Shown here: one piece after another, positions 17,329 to 26,930 of the stretch
How positions within the stretch are numbered: position 1 is the stretch's first letter
How the letters are laid out: every line of letters starts with the position of its first letter
NCBI RefSeq assembly: GCF_015291745.1
Contig: NZ_CP030059.1
Location: 1,019,501 to 1,083,500 of the forward strand
DNA from: Bradyrhizobium sp. CCBAU 53351
Lineage (GTDB): Bacteria > Pseudomonadota > Alphaproteobacteria > Rhizobiales > Xanthobacteraceae
DNA: 64,000 nucleotides
Direction: 5' to 3'
Notes under the pieces: generated by a model
Database searches by the model: none
Told to the model about the DNA's origin: nothing
Seen by the model: only the letters and a program-made list of their open reading frames with translations
Position numbers and translations under genes: made by a program

Positions 17329-20103
17329 CTACAGCGTCTTCAGATACTCGATCAGATCGTAGCGCTCGGCGTCGTCCTTGAAGATGCGGCCGATCACACC
17401 GGGGCGTTTCGGCTCGCCGTCCTTGCGCTCGAAGGAATGGCCCTGCACGCTGTTGCCCTGGACCGGCTTGCCGTCCGATCCCGTCGCAGAGAACTCCGTC
17501 TCACCCGTCTTGCACTTTTCGTCTGCGCTGACCGCGAAACCGACGGTCTCGGGATCATAGTCGCGGCGGCCCATGCAGAATCTTTGCGGTCGCTCGCCCG
17601 CCGGCTTCAGCAGCCAATACAGCGAGGGCACCGAACCGTTGTGCAGGTAAGGCGCCGTGGCCCAGATGCCGTTCAGCGGCCGCGCGCGATAGCGCGGATC
17701 GGGCGCGGGATTGAGGCAGTTCTTGCGCGCGAGATTCCAGATTTTCGCCCGCTCGGCCTCCGGGACCTTCTCGTCGTCCATCCATTTGCGGGCGACGAGG
17801 TCGACCACGGTCATGAGGCCGAGCGCATACACCATCTCGTTCGGCGATTTGCTCGCGGTCGGGATCTCGCATTGCCACCATTTCTGCAGGTCGGCCGTAT
17901 TCACCTTCAGGAAGCCGGGCACGTCGACGACCCTGTTGCTGAGAACGAGCGATTGTTCGGGGTCCGTCTTGATCTCGTCGAGGGGGATCGTCACCGCGTT
18001 CAGGACCTGGCTGTCGCCGCTCGGCTCCCAATGCTTCGATGACCAGAAGGCCGGGGTGTCGGTGGCCGGCAGGTGGCATCCGGAGCACATCTCGGCATAG
18101 ATGGCGCGGCCGCGCTCGACGCGATCGGGCTTCAGCCGCCATGCATCGCCGAGGATCTGCGACGGCCATTTCGGCGCGAGCAGGCCGCCGAACTTCGGAC
18201 CGGTGGAAGGATCGGGCGACTTGAACGGATCGGGGCCTCTCAGCATGTCCTCGATCCAGCCGAGCGTCCTGATGTTCACCGAGGAGCGCCAAGTCCTGTC
18301 CTCCGGGTAGGCGTCGGACAGGTTGAGCAGCGCGGTCACGCCGAGCGCTTCGCCGGCATTGCGGATCAACGGCTGCTCGATCGAAGCGTCGTATTGGGCG
18401 AACTTGAACCACGGCACGGTCCAGATCGCGGGATAGCTGACCGGGGCGTCCTGGGCGTGCAGATTCTTCTCGAATCCCTTGACCCCGCTCAGCGCGAGAT
18501 CCTGCGAGAAGACCTGGTTGCCGATGCGGTTGAGCGCGTCGAGGCGGCCGAACCCTTCTTCTGTGTCCTTCTGCTGCTTGCCGTCCCAGGTCTTCTTGCC
18601 TTCAACCGTTTTTTCCTGGGTTTGCGCCCAGTCGATCAGGAACGTAGCGGTTGCGCTGAGCTTCTGCTTGAGCGCGGCGCGGTCCGTCTTGCTGGCATCG
18701 GGGCCGAGCACGCGATCGGCAAAGCGCTGAAAGCGGAACGGGACGTACAGCGTGTAGGCGATCGACAGACCGGTGGAGAGCTCCAGCTTCTTCAGGTCGG
18801 TCATGGCCGGGCCACCGTCGAAGCGGACGTCCACGCCCTGGTAGTGGATCTGGCCGGTGTGGCAGGCCGCGCAGGTCAGTCCGATCTTGTCCTCCTCGCG
18901 ACGGCCAGTCGCGGGATCGACGACGCCCGTCATCCGGGCGAAGCCGACCGGCAGGCCGTCGACGTTCTCCGCCGGCGTCCACCTGGTCGACCAGTCAGGC
19001 ACCTGCGTCGTCTCGTAGACATTGGCGTAGCCGAAGCGGCGCAATGTCGTCGTGTCGGTCTGGATCGACTGCGGGCTCGGGATGAAACCGAAGCTTTCGA
19101 GATAGGCGCTGTCCTTCATCATGCCCGGCTTCGAGAACAGATGGAGGCGCGGCTGCTCCAGCGCCATGAACCACTCATAGGGCACCGGGAAGGTCGCGGT
19201 GCCCTGGCTGGCATGATGGAACCAGTGCCGGTCCTTCAGCGACCAGTTCTGCTCGAGCCAAAAGGCGGCCTTCGTCTCCGGCACCGCAGGCAAAGGCGGC
19301 GGAAGCAGATTCACGAGGATGCCCTTTTGGGGCAGCATGGCGCGAACCTGGTTGGGGAATTCGGCGATGGCCACCAAGGCGACGAGGCCTAGGCCGAGGA
19401 CGAACGCCGTCAGTGCCACCGCCCAGCGGAAACGGAGCTGGCAGGTGGACAGCAGCGGCTGCGACACGATCCGCTGATTGATGCGGTCGGGGAATCTGCG
19501 CTCGTTGAAAAGGGTGCGCACGTCGGCGACGCTGAGATAACGCTCCGCGTCCGTCTTGCCCTTGCCGATGATCTTCAAAAGGATGGGCCATTCGAACTTC
19601 ATCAGCAGCGGGTAGTACCAGCGGGCGTCGCTGCCGGCGCGCTTGAGGTTGTCGCGCATGAAGGTGTTGATTTCCGCGGCGTTGAGGCCGGGCTCGCTGC
19701 CGCCGGTGTTCGGGTCGGTGTAGGTCCGGCCGTAGCTCGCGAGCCGCGCGATCTCGTCCTCGTTGACCTTGCCGTCGACGCCGAGGATGCGCGAGCCGGC
19801 TCCGCGCTTGTCGAGCGGACCGCCGCGCAGTGCGTCGAGCTGCGCGCCCGACCAGATGCTCTTCAGGATGTGCTTGAAGCCGTTGGCGATGAGCGCAACG
19901 CCGCGGACCTGGATGCGGGCCGAGACCTTCTTCAGCCCCGTCTCGCCGGTCGCATTCGCGATGGTCTGCGACAGCGTGTTGAGTGGCACGGTACCGCCCT
20001 CGACGAAGCCTTCGCCGACGAGGCCGCGCAGGAACGGGCATGGATTGTTCGGCGAGACCGGGATCGAGGGATCGAAGGGGGGCTTCGAGGCGGGGTGATG
20101 CAT
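17329..20103 (-). CDS. Membrane-anchored di-heme cytochrome c (RoxA/cytochrome-peroxidase-like)
   Basis: A 924-residue protein starting at ATG 20103 (MHHPASKPPFDPSIPVSPNN). Residues 1-225 form a cytoplasmic-side extension with two EF-hand-like segments (GVDGKVNEDEIARL; DPNTGGSEPGLNAAEI). One transmembrane helix follows near residues 230-255 (WAVALTAFVLGLGLVALVAI). The large C-terminal part carries two heme c motifs, CAACH near residue 408 and CSGCH near 673, and the family block LNGIWATAPYLHNGSVPSLY near residue 840, as in RoxA-type and di-heme peroxidase-like proteins. The heme domain should face the periplasm. Substrate unknown; the N-terminal extension is unusual for this group. Confidence 0.8.
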   Translation of the reverse strand: MHHPASKPPFDPSIPVSPNNPCPFLRGLVGEGFVEGGTVPLNTLSQTIANATGETGLKKVSARIQVRGVALIANGFKHILKSIWSGAQLDALRGGPLDKRGAGSRILGVDGKVNEDEIARLASYGRTYTDPNTGGSEPGLNAAEINTFMRDNLKRAGSDARWYYPLLMKFEWPILLKIIGKGKTDAERYLSVADVRTLFNERRFPDRINQRIVSQPLLSTCQLRFRWAVALTAFVLGLGLVALVAIAEFPNQVRAMLPQKGILVNLLPPPLPAVPETKAAFWLEQNWSLKDRHWFHHASQGTATFPVPYEWFMALEQPRLHLFSKPGMMKDSAYLESFGFIPSPQSIQTDTTTLRRFGYANVYETTQVPDWSTRWTPAENVDGLPVGFARMTGVVDPATGRREEDKIGLTCAACHTGQIHYQGVDVRFDGGPAMTDLKKLELSTGLSIAYTLYVPFRFQRFADRVLGPDASKTDRAALKQKLSATATFLIDWAQTQEKTVEGKKTWDGKQQKDTEEGFGRLDALNRIGNQVFSQDLALSGVKGFEKNLHAQDAPVSYPAIWTVPWFKFAQYDASIEQPLIRNAGEALGVTALLNLSDAYPEDRTWRSSVNIRTLGWIEDMLRGPDPFKSPDPSTGPKFGGLLAPKWPSQILGDAWRLKPDRVERGRAIYAEMCSGCHLPATDTPAFWSSKHWEPSGDSQVLNAVTIPLDEIKTDPEQSLVLSNRVVDVPGFLKVNTADLQKWWQCEIPTASKSPNEMVYALGLMTVVDLVARKWMDDEKVPEAERAKIWNLARKNCLNPAPDPRYRARPLNGIWATAPYLHNGSVPSLYWLLKPAGERPQRFCMGRRDYDPETVGFAVSADEKCKTGETEFSATGSDGKPVQGNSVQGHSFERKDGEPKRPGVIGRIFKDDAERYDLIEYLKTL

Positions 20104-20297
20104 GGCCCAAATCCTGAAAACAGCGAATCGCGAAATGGCGCGCCGATCAAGCGCGGAAAGTCCTAACAAACCGGCAGCAAGCTATACTACTTGAGCGTGT
20201 GGCGAAGTGTGGCCGAATTCACTGTTCTGTCAATAAAGGCAGGCGCGTCCCGGCCAAGACGTAGCAGAACGCCCCGAGGGGAGCGCGCGCCCGCCGG

Positions 20298-22094
20298 TCA
20301 GGACTCGGCGACGCGTTTGACGTCGCTCTGGACCAGGGTCAGCTTGCCGAGCGGCACGCCGGCCTTCAGCAGGCCCTCGCGATAATGGGCGAGATTCTCG
20401 GGCTTCTTCCAGTGGAAGTTGCGCAAGTGACGATCGACATTGAGGGTCGGGTAGTTGCTCATCAGCACGTGGACGGCTTCGCTCGCCTCGTCGCTTCGTC
20501 CCAATTGTGCCAGGGCGGCGGCACGGATCGCCAGCGCCTGCATGTGGTTGGGGTTGATGTAGAGCTGCTCCCGCGCCCACGACAAGGTCGCGTCATATTG
20601 GCGCAACAGATAGTGGCTGAAGGCGTTCAGTGCCGCCCATTGGTAGCGCGGGTCGCTGTTGTCGCGCTGCGAGGCCATCGAGAACAGCTCGATCGCCTCG
20701 CGGTGCTCGCCGATCACGAAATGGCAGATGCCGAGCACGCCGCGCGCGCCGTTGTCGTAGGGGTTGAGCGCGACCGCGCGCTTGGCGGCGTCCATCGCCG
20801 CCTCGTAATGCCCTTCCATGGCATGAGCCCAGGACAGGATGGAGAACGCAAAGGACGAGCGCGGATCGAGGCGGACGCTGGTTTCGGCGAGGTTCATCGC
20901 CTCGGCCCACATCTCGCGCGTGCCCTTGACCCAGCCGAACTGGATGCTCTGGATCTGGATCGTGGCGAGATAGGCGTGCGCGATCGACAGTTTGGGATCG
21001 ACCTCGATGGCCTGGCGGAACAGATCGACGGCGGCGGCGAGGTCTTCCTTGGTCTGCCGATAGTAATGCGACAGTCCCTTGAGAAAGCGGTCCCAGGCCG
21101 TCACGTCGGTTGACAGCCGCGCCGGCGCCGAGGCCTCGGCCCGGACGATCTCGGTGGCGATGGCGGCGGACAGGTTGGTCGTGATCTCGTCCTGCATCGC
21201 GAAGAAATCGCCGATGTCGCGGTCGTAACGGCCGGTCCAGAGCTGCTCGCCGGTCTCCGGTGCGATCAGCTCCGCGGTGACGCGGATCTTGGCGCCGGCG
21301 CGCCGCACCGAGCCCTGGATCAGATAGGTGGCGTCGATCTCGCGCGCGATCAGGCGGGTGCTGGTGTTCTTGCCCTTGAAAGCGAAGGTCGAGTTGCGGC
21401 TCAGCACGCGATAGAAGGATTGCAGCGACAGCGCGTGGATCAGATCTTCGGTGAGGCCGTCCGAGAAATATTCGTCCTGGGCGTCGCTGAGATTGGCGAA
21501 GGGCAGCACGCCGACGATCGCCGTGCGGTACTGTTGCGACAGCGCCGATGCTTCCCGCAATTCGGGGGCCAGCGCCGGTGCCCCGTCGGGCATCCAGGTA
21601 AAGACCCCGATCGGATCCTTGATGTTCTTGAAGCGGTGGTTGCCGGCATCAGTCAGCGGCACGGACAGATGCTTGCTGGCCTCGCGATAGGCCTTGGCCG
21701 AAATCGCGAAGCCGCCCGGGCTCGCCACCGATTCGAGGCGGACGGCGATGTTGACATCGTCACCGAAGACCTCGTCCTCGTCGGCGATGACGTCGCCCAT
21801 GTGGATGCCGAGGCGGAACTGCATGGCGCGGTCGGCGGGCAGATGGTGGTTGCGCTCCGCCATCAGCGTCTGCATCGCGATCGCGGCCTCGGTGGCGCCG
21901 ACGATCGAGGGGAACTCGAGCAGGAAGCCGTCGCCGGTGTTCTTCACGACGCGGCCGCCGTGATTGAGGATGATGGGGTGGATCGCGCTGCGATGGGCCT
22001 TGAAGGCGGCATGGGTGCCGGCCTCGTCGCTGCCCATCATGCGCGAATAGCCGGCGACATCGGCGCAGACAATGGCGGCCAGACGTCTTTCCAT
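20298..22094 (-). CDS. Class III adenylate cyclase fused to TolB-like and TPR domains
   Basis: A 598-residue protein starting at ATG 22094 (MERRLAAIVCADVAGYSRMM). The cyclase domain covers about 1-180: metal Asp12 in CADVAGYSR, the second Asp in VVKNTGDGFLLEF, and the GDDVNIAVRLES segment with the Asn and Arg of catalysis; Lys and Asp at the purine positions suggest ATP. Residues about 195-330 are the FlgO/TolB-N-like domain (GVLPFANLSDAQDEYFSDGL, YLIQGSVRRAG), followed by TPR repeats to the C-terminus. This architecture is multi-copy in Bradyrhizobium relatives. Probably cytoplasmic; no membrane segment is evident. The input signal is unknown. Confidence 0.9.
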   Translation of the reverse strand: MERRLAAIVCADVAGYSRMMGSDEAGTHAAFKAHRSAIHPIILNHGGRVVKNTGDGFLLEFPSIVGATEAAIAMQTLMAERNHHLPADRAMQFRLGIHMGDVIADEDEVFGDDVNIAVRLESVASPGGFAISAKAYREASKHLSVPLTDAGNHRFKNIKDPIGVFTWMPDGAPALAPELREASALSQQYRTAIVGVLPFANLSDAQDEYFSDGLTEDLIHALSLQSFYRVLSRNSTFAFKGKNTSTRLIAREIDATYLIQGSVRRAGAKIRVTAELIAPETGEQLWTGRYDRDIGDFFAMQDEITTNLSAAIATEIVRAEASAPARLSTDVTAWDRFLKGLSHYYRQTKEDLAAAVDLFRQAIEVDPKLSIAHAYLATIQIQSIQFGWVKGTREMWAEAMNLAETSVRLDPRSSFAFSILSWAHAMEGHYEAAMDAAKRAVALNPYDNGARGVLGICHFVIGEHREAIELFSMASQRDNSDPRYQWAALNAFSHYLLRQYDATLSWAREQLYINPNHMQALAIRAAALAQLGRSDEASEAVHVLMSNYPTLNVDRHLRNFHWKKPENLAHYREGLLKAGVPLGKLTLVQSDVKRVAES

Positions 22095-22307
22095 ATTCTC
22101 GCAGCTCCAAGGGAGGACAGACCGGCCACGAAATGGCAGTCGCCTCGAATCCCGCATTTCAAGAACCCTGCCTTTATAGAGCAGAAGCGGCCGGGCGATA
22201 GTAGTATCCGCATTGCAAATTCGAGGTAAATCCTACGCAATTCCGGCGGTGGACGGGACGGGACGAACGGACTATGCCCGTGCTCCCGAGGCGAGGGCAC
22301 GTCGCAT

Positions 22308-22940
22308 ATGCTGGGCATTCACGAAATCTGGCTGTTCATCCTGTCGGGGGTGCTGCTCAACATCACGCCGGGGCCTGATTCCGTCTACGTCATCGGCCGC
22401 AGCATGCAGATGGGCTGGCGGGGCGGAGCCGCGGCCGCATTCGGCATCAGTTGCGGCTGTTTCGTCCATGTCGCGGCCGCGGCGATCGGCCTTTCGGCCC
22501 TGCTGATGGCCTCGTCCACTGCCTTTTCGATCCTGAAGCTGGTCGGCGCGGCCTATCTGGTCGTTACCGGACTTCAGATGCTGTGGTCACGGCCGGTGCT
22601 GGCGGCGGTCAGGGACGACGCCGAGCGCAGCTCGCTGCGGCGGGTCTTCCTCCAGGGCGTCTTCACCAACGCGCTCAATCCCAAGGTCGCGCTGTTCTTC
22701 CTGGCTTTCCTGCCGCAATTCGTCGCAGCCGACTCGGCCCACAAGCCGCTGGCCTTCCTGACGCTCGGCCTGATCTTCATCTTCACGGGAACGCTGTGGT
22801 GCCTGGTGCTGGCAGCGTTCGCGGCGAAAGCCGCGCACCGGCTGCGCGCATCCGAGGGCGCCATCGCCTGGGTCAACCGCGCGCTCGGCGGCCTCTTCAT
22901 CTATCTCGGCATCCGCGTCGCCATGCTGGAGAGCCGGTAG
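22308..22940 (+). CDS. LysE-family amino-acid exporter
   Basis: A 210-residue inner-membrane protein with about six hydrophobic helices. The LysE/RhtB signature lies near the N-terminus (LLNITPGPDSVYVIGRSMQM, then a glycine-rich AAAFGISCGCFVHVAAAAIG), and the central FTNALNPKVALFFLAFLPQF block is highly characteristic. The family exports amino acids or homoserine lactones and other small molecules; the substrate is not predictable. It is divergent from the cyclase-TPR gene and followed 57 bp later by a GFA gene on the same strand. Confidence 0.92.
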   Translation: MLGIHEIWLFILSGVLLNITPGPDSVYVIGRSMQMGWRGGAAAAFGISCGCFVHVAAAAIGLSALLMASSTAFSILKLVGAAYLVVTGLQMLWSRPVLAAVRDDAERSSLRRVFLQGVFTNALNPKVALFFLAFLPQFVAADSAHKPLAFLTLGLIFIFTGTLWCLVLAAFAAKAAHRLRASEGAIAWVNRALGGLFIYLGIRVAMLESR

Positions 22941-22997
22941 CTCGTTCGAACGAATGAGGGAAGCTGCCCCGATCGGGGCGGCGCTCGGGAGGTTTCG

Positions 22998-23408
22998 ATG
23001 ATTCGTGGAAGCTGTCTGTGCGGCGCCGTGCGTTTCGAGATCGGCAAGGTGCGCGCGCTGACGCATTGCCATTGCGCCAATTGCCGCAAGCTGACCGGAG
23101 CCGCATTCGCCACCTATGCCCATGTCGATGCCGACAAGTTTCGCTTCGTGGCCGGCGAGGACGCGACCGTGGCTTATGAATCTGCGCCGGGGAGCTTCCG
23201 CTATCGCTGCAAGACCTGCGGCTGCTTGACGCCGGGCAATGCAAGCTATCTTCCGACCGTCAGCGTTCCCGCCGGCCTGCTCGACGACGATCCGCAAACC
23301 CGGCCCCGCCTGCACGTCTTCACATCCTCGCGCGCGCCATGGTGGACGATTGCGGACGATCTGCCTCAGCACGAAAAATGGGTGCCTGGTTACGAGCCGA
23401 AATCGTAG
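22998..23408 (+). CDS. GFA-family zinc protein (glutathione-dependent formaldehyde-activating fold)
   Basis: A 136-residue protein with both zinc sites intact: GSCLCGAVRFEIG at the N-terminus, CHCANCRKLTGAAFATYA near residue 35, and YRCKTCGCLT near 75. The fold is that of Gfa/CENP-V-like enzymes; the formaldehyde-glutathione role proven for Gfa is not transferable to all members. Its stop codon is three bases from that of the convergent TSUP gene. A second GFA-like gene at 53296 has lost the central cysteines, which makes this copy the reference for a functional site. Confidence 0.9.
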   Translation: MIRGSCLCGAVRFEIGKVRALTHCHCANCRKLTGAAFATYAHVDADKFRFVAGEDATVAYESAPGSFRYRCKTCGCLTPGNASYLPTVSVPAGLLDDDPQTRPRLHVFTSSRAPWWTIADDLPQHEKWVPGYEPKS

Positions 23409-23410
23409 GA

Positions 23411-24163
23411 TCAGGCGAATTCCTTCACCAGCGCGCTGCCGGCGAGATAGAGGCCCAGTAAAATCATCGCGATCAGGAACCAGCGGCGGAAGGCTTCCGC
23501 CGGCATCCGCGCCCGTACCGACTGGCCGATGAACATGCCGGCAAAGGCCATGGCCATGCCGACGGCGCCCGGCACGGCATTGGCTGGAGTCAACAGGCCG
23601 ACGGCGGTCAGGTTGAAGGCGAGTGCCAGCGTCGCCGTCGTGAAGAACACGCCGAGCGCCTGCACCAGCTCGTCCTTCTCCATGCCGATCGCCTGCATGA
23701 ACGGCATCGAGGGGATCACCTGCACCCCGGTCGAGGCCGAGATCATGCCGGTGATGATTCCGACCACGCCGCCGACCCATTTCTCGTTCCTGGGCGAGAC
23801 GTGGAACTGGAACTTGTTCAGCCCGATCACGGCATAGATGACGAGCAGGACGCCGAGCACGATCGTGCCGTAGCGCGCATGCGGGCCGGTCAGCGCGCCG
23901 GCATTGAGCCAGCAGCCGATCACGGTGCCGATCATCAGCGGCCACAGCCGCCGCAGGATGTCGCGCAAATACGGGCCGACGAAGGTCTGCCAGATGTTGG
24001 TGACGATGGCGGGCACGATCACGATCGCGATGGCGCGGCTCGGCGCCATGCTCACCGCGAGCAGGCCCATGGAGACCGTCGGCAGGCCGAGCCCGACCAC
24101 GCCCTTGACGAATCCGGCGAGCAGGAAGACGGCGGCGATGAGGATCAGGAGCGGGTCGATCAT
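23411..24163 (-). CDS. TSUP (TauE/SafE) family membrane transporter
   Basis: A 250-residue protein, about seven to eight hydrophobic helices, starting at ATG 24163 (MIDPLLILIAAVFLLAGFVK). The duplicated family motif is present (GVVGLGLPTVSMGLLAVSM in the first half; GIITGMISASTGVQVIPSMP in the second). TSUP proteins move sulfite, sulfoacetate and other small organic anions. It is divergent from a LysR gene with a palindromic LysR-type site between them, so that regulator probably controls it. Confidence 0.9.
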   Translation of the reverse strand: MIDPLLILIAAVFLLAGFVKGVVGLGLPTVSMGLLAVSMAPSRAIAIVIVPAIVTNIWQTFVGPYLRDILRRLWPLMIGTVIGCWLNAGALTGPHARYGTIVLGVLLVIYAVIGLNKFQFHVSPRNEKWVGGVVGIITGMISASTGVQVIPSMPFMQAIGMEKDELVQALGVFFTTATLALAFNLTAVGLLTPANAVPGAVGMAMAFAGMFIGQSVRARMPAEAFRRWFLIAMILLGLYLAGSALVKEFA

Positions 24164-24216
24164 GCCTGCACATTGACCGAAGCTGCGCGGGCGCACAATC
24201 TGGAGGTTACGGAGTA

Positions 24217-24239
24217 AGCCTTCGCTTGGAACGAAGGCT
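24217..24239. promoter_or_regulatory. LysR-type operator between the TSUP and lysR genes
   Basis: AGCCTTCG-N7-CGAAGGCT is a perfect 8-bp inverted repeat 14 bp ahead of the LysR start codon, and it contains the T-N11-A core expected for LysR-type binding sites. It overlaps the region where the lysR promoter or its ribosome-binding site should be, fitting autoregulation. Binding is inferred. Confidence 0.65.
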
Positions 24240-24252
24240 GGGAGACCTGTCC

Positions 24253-25143
24253 ATGCGCTTCGACCTTGTCGACCTCCAGCTCTTCATCGCGGTCGCCGAC
24301 CAGCGCAGCATCACCCGCGGCGCGGAGCGGTCGCATCTGGCCCTGGCCTCGGCCAGCGCGCGCATCAAGGGGCTCGAAGACGCGCTCGGCGTCGCGCTGC
24401 TCAAGCGCGGCCGCCGCGGCGTCGAATTGACCGCGGCCGGCGAGAGCCTGCTCGACCATGCGCGGCTCGTCATCCACCAGGTCGACGCCATGCGCGGCGA
24501 TCTCGCGGGCTTTGCCTCTGGCGTGCGCGCCAGCGTGCATTTCCTCGCCAACACTTCGGGCCTGTCGGAGCATCTGCCCAAGGCGCTGGCGAGCTTCCTG
24601 CGCGAGCATCGCGACGTCGCCGTCGACATCGAGGAGCGCGAGAGCACCGACATCGCCGCCGCGATCACCGCGGGCGCCGCCGATCTCGGCTTCGCCGCCG
24701 AGCACGCGCTGGCCGAGCATATCGAGCGCTTCGTGTTCAGCGAGGACCGCCTCACGCTGGTGACCGCGCGCCGTGGTCCGTTCGCCGGCCGGCGCCAGAT
24801 CGACTTCCAGGAGGCGGGGGCCTGCGACTTCGTCGGCCTGACCAGCGCCACCGCGCTGCAGATGCACATCTCGAAACATGCGGCCCGGCTCGGCATGCGC
24901 CCGCATTTCCGCGCGCGCCTGCGCGATTTCGACGCGATCTGCCAGATGGTCGCCGCCGACGTCGGCGTTGCCCTGGTGCCGGAATCCGCCGCCCGCCGCT
25001 GCGCAAAGCTGATGCCGCTGGCCATGGTCCGCCTGCGCGATGCCTGGGCGAACCGCCGCCTCGTGATCTGCGCGCGCAGCTTCAAGGCACTGCCGCGGCC
25101 GGCCAAGATGCTGGTGGAGCATTTGCGGGCGGCGGCGGTGTGA
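24253..25143 (+). CDS. LysR-family transcriptional regulator
   Basis: A 296-residue protein starting at ATG 24253 (MRFDLVDLQLFIAVADQRSI), with GGGAG 9-13 bases upstream. The N-terminal winged helix-turn-helix is clear (TRGAERSHLALASASARIKG, LEDALGVALLKRGRRGVELT) and the effector-binding domain covers about residues 90-290. It is divergent from the TSUP transporter and shares a palindromic operator with it, so it probably regulates that transporter in response to its substrate. The effector is unknown. Confidence 0.93.
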   Translation: MRFDLVDLQLFIAVADQRSITRGAERSHLALASASARIKGLEDALGVALLKRGRRGVELTAAGESLLDHARLVIHQVDAMRGDLAGFASGVRASVHFLANTSGLSEHLPKALASFLREHRDVAVDIEERESTDIAAAITAGAADLGFAAEHALAEHIERFVFSEDRLTLVTARRGPFAGRRQIDFQEAGACDFVGLTSATALQMHISKHAARLGMRPHFRARLRDFDAICQMVAADVGVALVPESAARRCAKLMPLAMVRLRDAWANRRLVICARSFKALPRPAKMLVEHLRAAAV

Positions 25144-25159
25144 GCGGGGCTTCCGAGAG

Positions 25160-26125
25160 TTACTTCGTCGTCTCCACCCCGGCGTCCTTGATCACCTTGG
25201 CCCACTTCGTCGTCTCATCCGCGATGAAGCTGCGAAAATGCTCCGGCGCGTCGCCGACCAGCGTCGCGCCCTGGGCTGCGAGCTTCTCCTTCACCGCGGG
25301 ATCCGCCATGGCTTTGGTCGCGAGTGCATGGAGTGCGGTGACGATGTCTTTCGGCGTGCCCTTCGGCGCGACCATGCCGTACCAATTCTCGACGCGCAGA
25401 TTGGGAAAGCCGGCTTCCGAAAGGGTCGGCACGTCGGGCGCGGTCGGCGCGCGCTCGGCCGAACCGATCGCGATCGGCTTCAACGCCCCCGCCTTGACCT
25501 GCGGCAGCAGCACGGGGAGATCGAGGAACGTCATCTGCACCTGCTGGCCCAACAGGTCGTTCACCGCCGGCGCGGCCCCGCGATAAGGCACGTGCACGAT
25601 GTCGATCCCGGCCGTCAGCTTGAACAATTCGCCGGCGAGGTGCGGCAGGCTGCCGGGGCCGGAGGAGGCGAAATTGAGCTTGCCGGGCTGCGCCTTGGCC
25701 AGCGCAATCAGCTCGCCGATATTTTTCGCCTCCACATTGGTGGCGACCACGAGCATTTCCGGCACGGTCGCAACCAGCGTCACCGGCGTGAGATCGGTCT
25801 GCGTGTCGTAGGCGACTTTCTCCATGCTCGGGCTGATCGCGAGCGCGCCGGCCGAGGAGATCGCGATGGTGTAGCCGTCGGGCGGAGCCTTGGAGACGGC
25901 GTCGGTGCCGAGCACGCCGCCCTGGCCGCCGCGATTGTCGATCAGCACCGGTTGGCCCGACAGCTCCGACATGCGCTGGCCGATCACACGCGCGATGATG
26001 TCGTTCGGCCCGCCGGCCGGGAACGGCACGATCAGCTTGATCGGTTTGGCGGGGAAATTCTGCGCCGCCACCGCTGACGGCAGCAGCAGGAACAAGCCAA
26101 GAAGAAGCCGGCGTGAGATGGTCAT
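25160..26125 (-). CDS. Bug/TTT-family periplasmic tricarboxylate-binding protein
   Basis: A 321-residue protein with a signal peptide (MTISRRLLLGLFLLLPSAVA, cleavage near AAAQ) followed by the canonical Bug start FPAKPIKLIVPFPAGGPNDI and VLIDNRGGQGGVLGTDAVSK. Other marks are HVPYRGAAPAVNDLLGQQV and the C-terminal KWAKVIKDAGVETTK. These extracytoplasmic proteins capture carboxylates for tripartite transporters, but many stand alone as here and may act in sensing. It is 22 bp downstream of the HisN-like gene on the same strand, so the two may form one transcript. Confidence 0.92.
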   Translation of the reverse strand: MTISRRLLLGLFLLLPSAVAAQNFPAKPIKLIVPFPAGGPNDIIARVIGQRMSELSGQPVLIDNRGGQGGVLGTDAVSKAPPDGYTIAISSAGALAISPSMEKVAYDTQTDLTPVTLVATVPEMLVVATNVEAKNIGELIALAKAQPGKLNFASSGPGSLPHLAGELFKLTAGIDIVHVPYRGAAPAVNDLLGQQVQMTFLDLPVLLPQVKAGALKPIAIGSAERAPTAPDVPTLSEAGFPNLRVENWYGMVAPKGTPKDIVTALHALATKAMADPAVKEKLAAQGATLVGDAPEHFRSFIADETTKWAKVIKDAGVETTK

Positions 26126-26147
26126 GCAAGCCTCCCGCTCGCGTTTG

Positions 26148-26930
26148 TTATTGGTTCAAGAGCTTCAGTGCTTCTTCGTGAACCCTGGCGTCCCCGGCCG
26201 CGACGATGCGGCCGCCGCCCTGGGCCGGCTTGCCCTCCCAGGTGGTGACGACGCCGCCGGCGCCGGTCACGATCGGGATCAGCGCGGCGATATCGTACGG
26301 CTTCAACTCGGTCTCGACCACGAGGTCGACGTGGCCCGCGGCGAGCATGCAATAGGAGTAGCAGTCGCCGCCATAGCGCGACAGCCGGGCGCCTTGCTCG
26401 ATGCGGCCGAAGATGGCGCGGTCGCGCTCGTTCATCAGCAAGGGGCTGGTGGTGTAGGTCGTGGCTTCCGAAAGCGAGGCGCAGCGGCGAACCTGCAGCC
26501 GACGCTCGCCGGAGGGGCCCTTGTAATTGGCCGAGCCGTTGTCGCCGGAGAAGCGCTCGCCGATGAAGGGCTGGTGCATCATGCCGAACACCGGCGCGCC
26601 CTTGTGCAGCAGCGCGATCAGCGTCCCCCAGATCGGAAAGCCCCCGATGAAGGATTTGGTACCGTCGATGGGATCGAGCACCCAGACATAGTCGGCGTCC
26701 TCGCCCTCGTTGCCGAATTCCTCGCCGACGATGCCGTGCTGGGGGAAGTTGGCCTTGATCAGCCGGCGCATCACCGCCTCGGCGGCGCGGTCGGCTTCGG
26801 TGACCGGATCGAAATCCTTGGTCTTGCTCTTGTCGTCGATCGACAGAGAGGTGCGGAAGAACGGCAGGATGGTTTCGCCGGAGGCGGTGGCGAGCCGTCC
26901 GATGAAGGCGGAGAAATCGATCACCGTCAC
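26148..26930 (-). CDS. Inositol-monophosphatase family phosphatase, HisN-like (histidinol-phosphatase)
   Basis: A 260-residue protein with the metal-binding blocks of the family: IVGEEFGNEGEDADYVWVLD, then DPIDGTKSFIGGFPIWGTLI, and near the C-terminus YCMLAAGHVDLVVETELKPY and DIAALIPIVTGAGGVVTTWE. Length and the KSFIGG variant resemble histidinol-phosphate phosphatase HisN of actinobacteria and alphaproteobacteria, which removes phosphate in histidine synthesis. A general sugar or inositol monophosphatase remains possible. No other his gene is in the window. Confidence 0.85.
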   Translation of the reverse strand: MTVIDFSAFIGRLATASGETILPFFRTSLSIDDKSKTKDFDPVTEADRAAEAVMRRLIKANFPQHGIVGEEFGNEGEDADYVWVLDPIDGTKSFIGGFPIWGTLIALLHKGAPVFGMMHQPFIGERFSGDNGSANYKGPSGERRLQVRRCASLSEATTYTTSPLLMNERDRAIFGRIEQGARLSRYGGDCYSYCMLAAGHVDLVVETELKPYDIAALIPIVTGAGGVVTTWEGKPAQGGGRIVAAGDARVHEEALKLLNQ

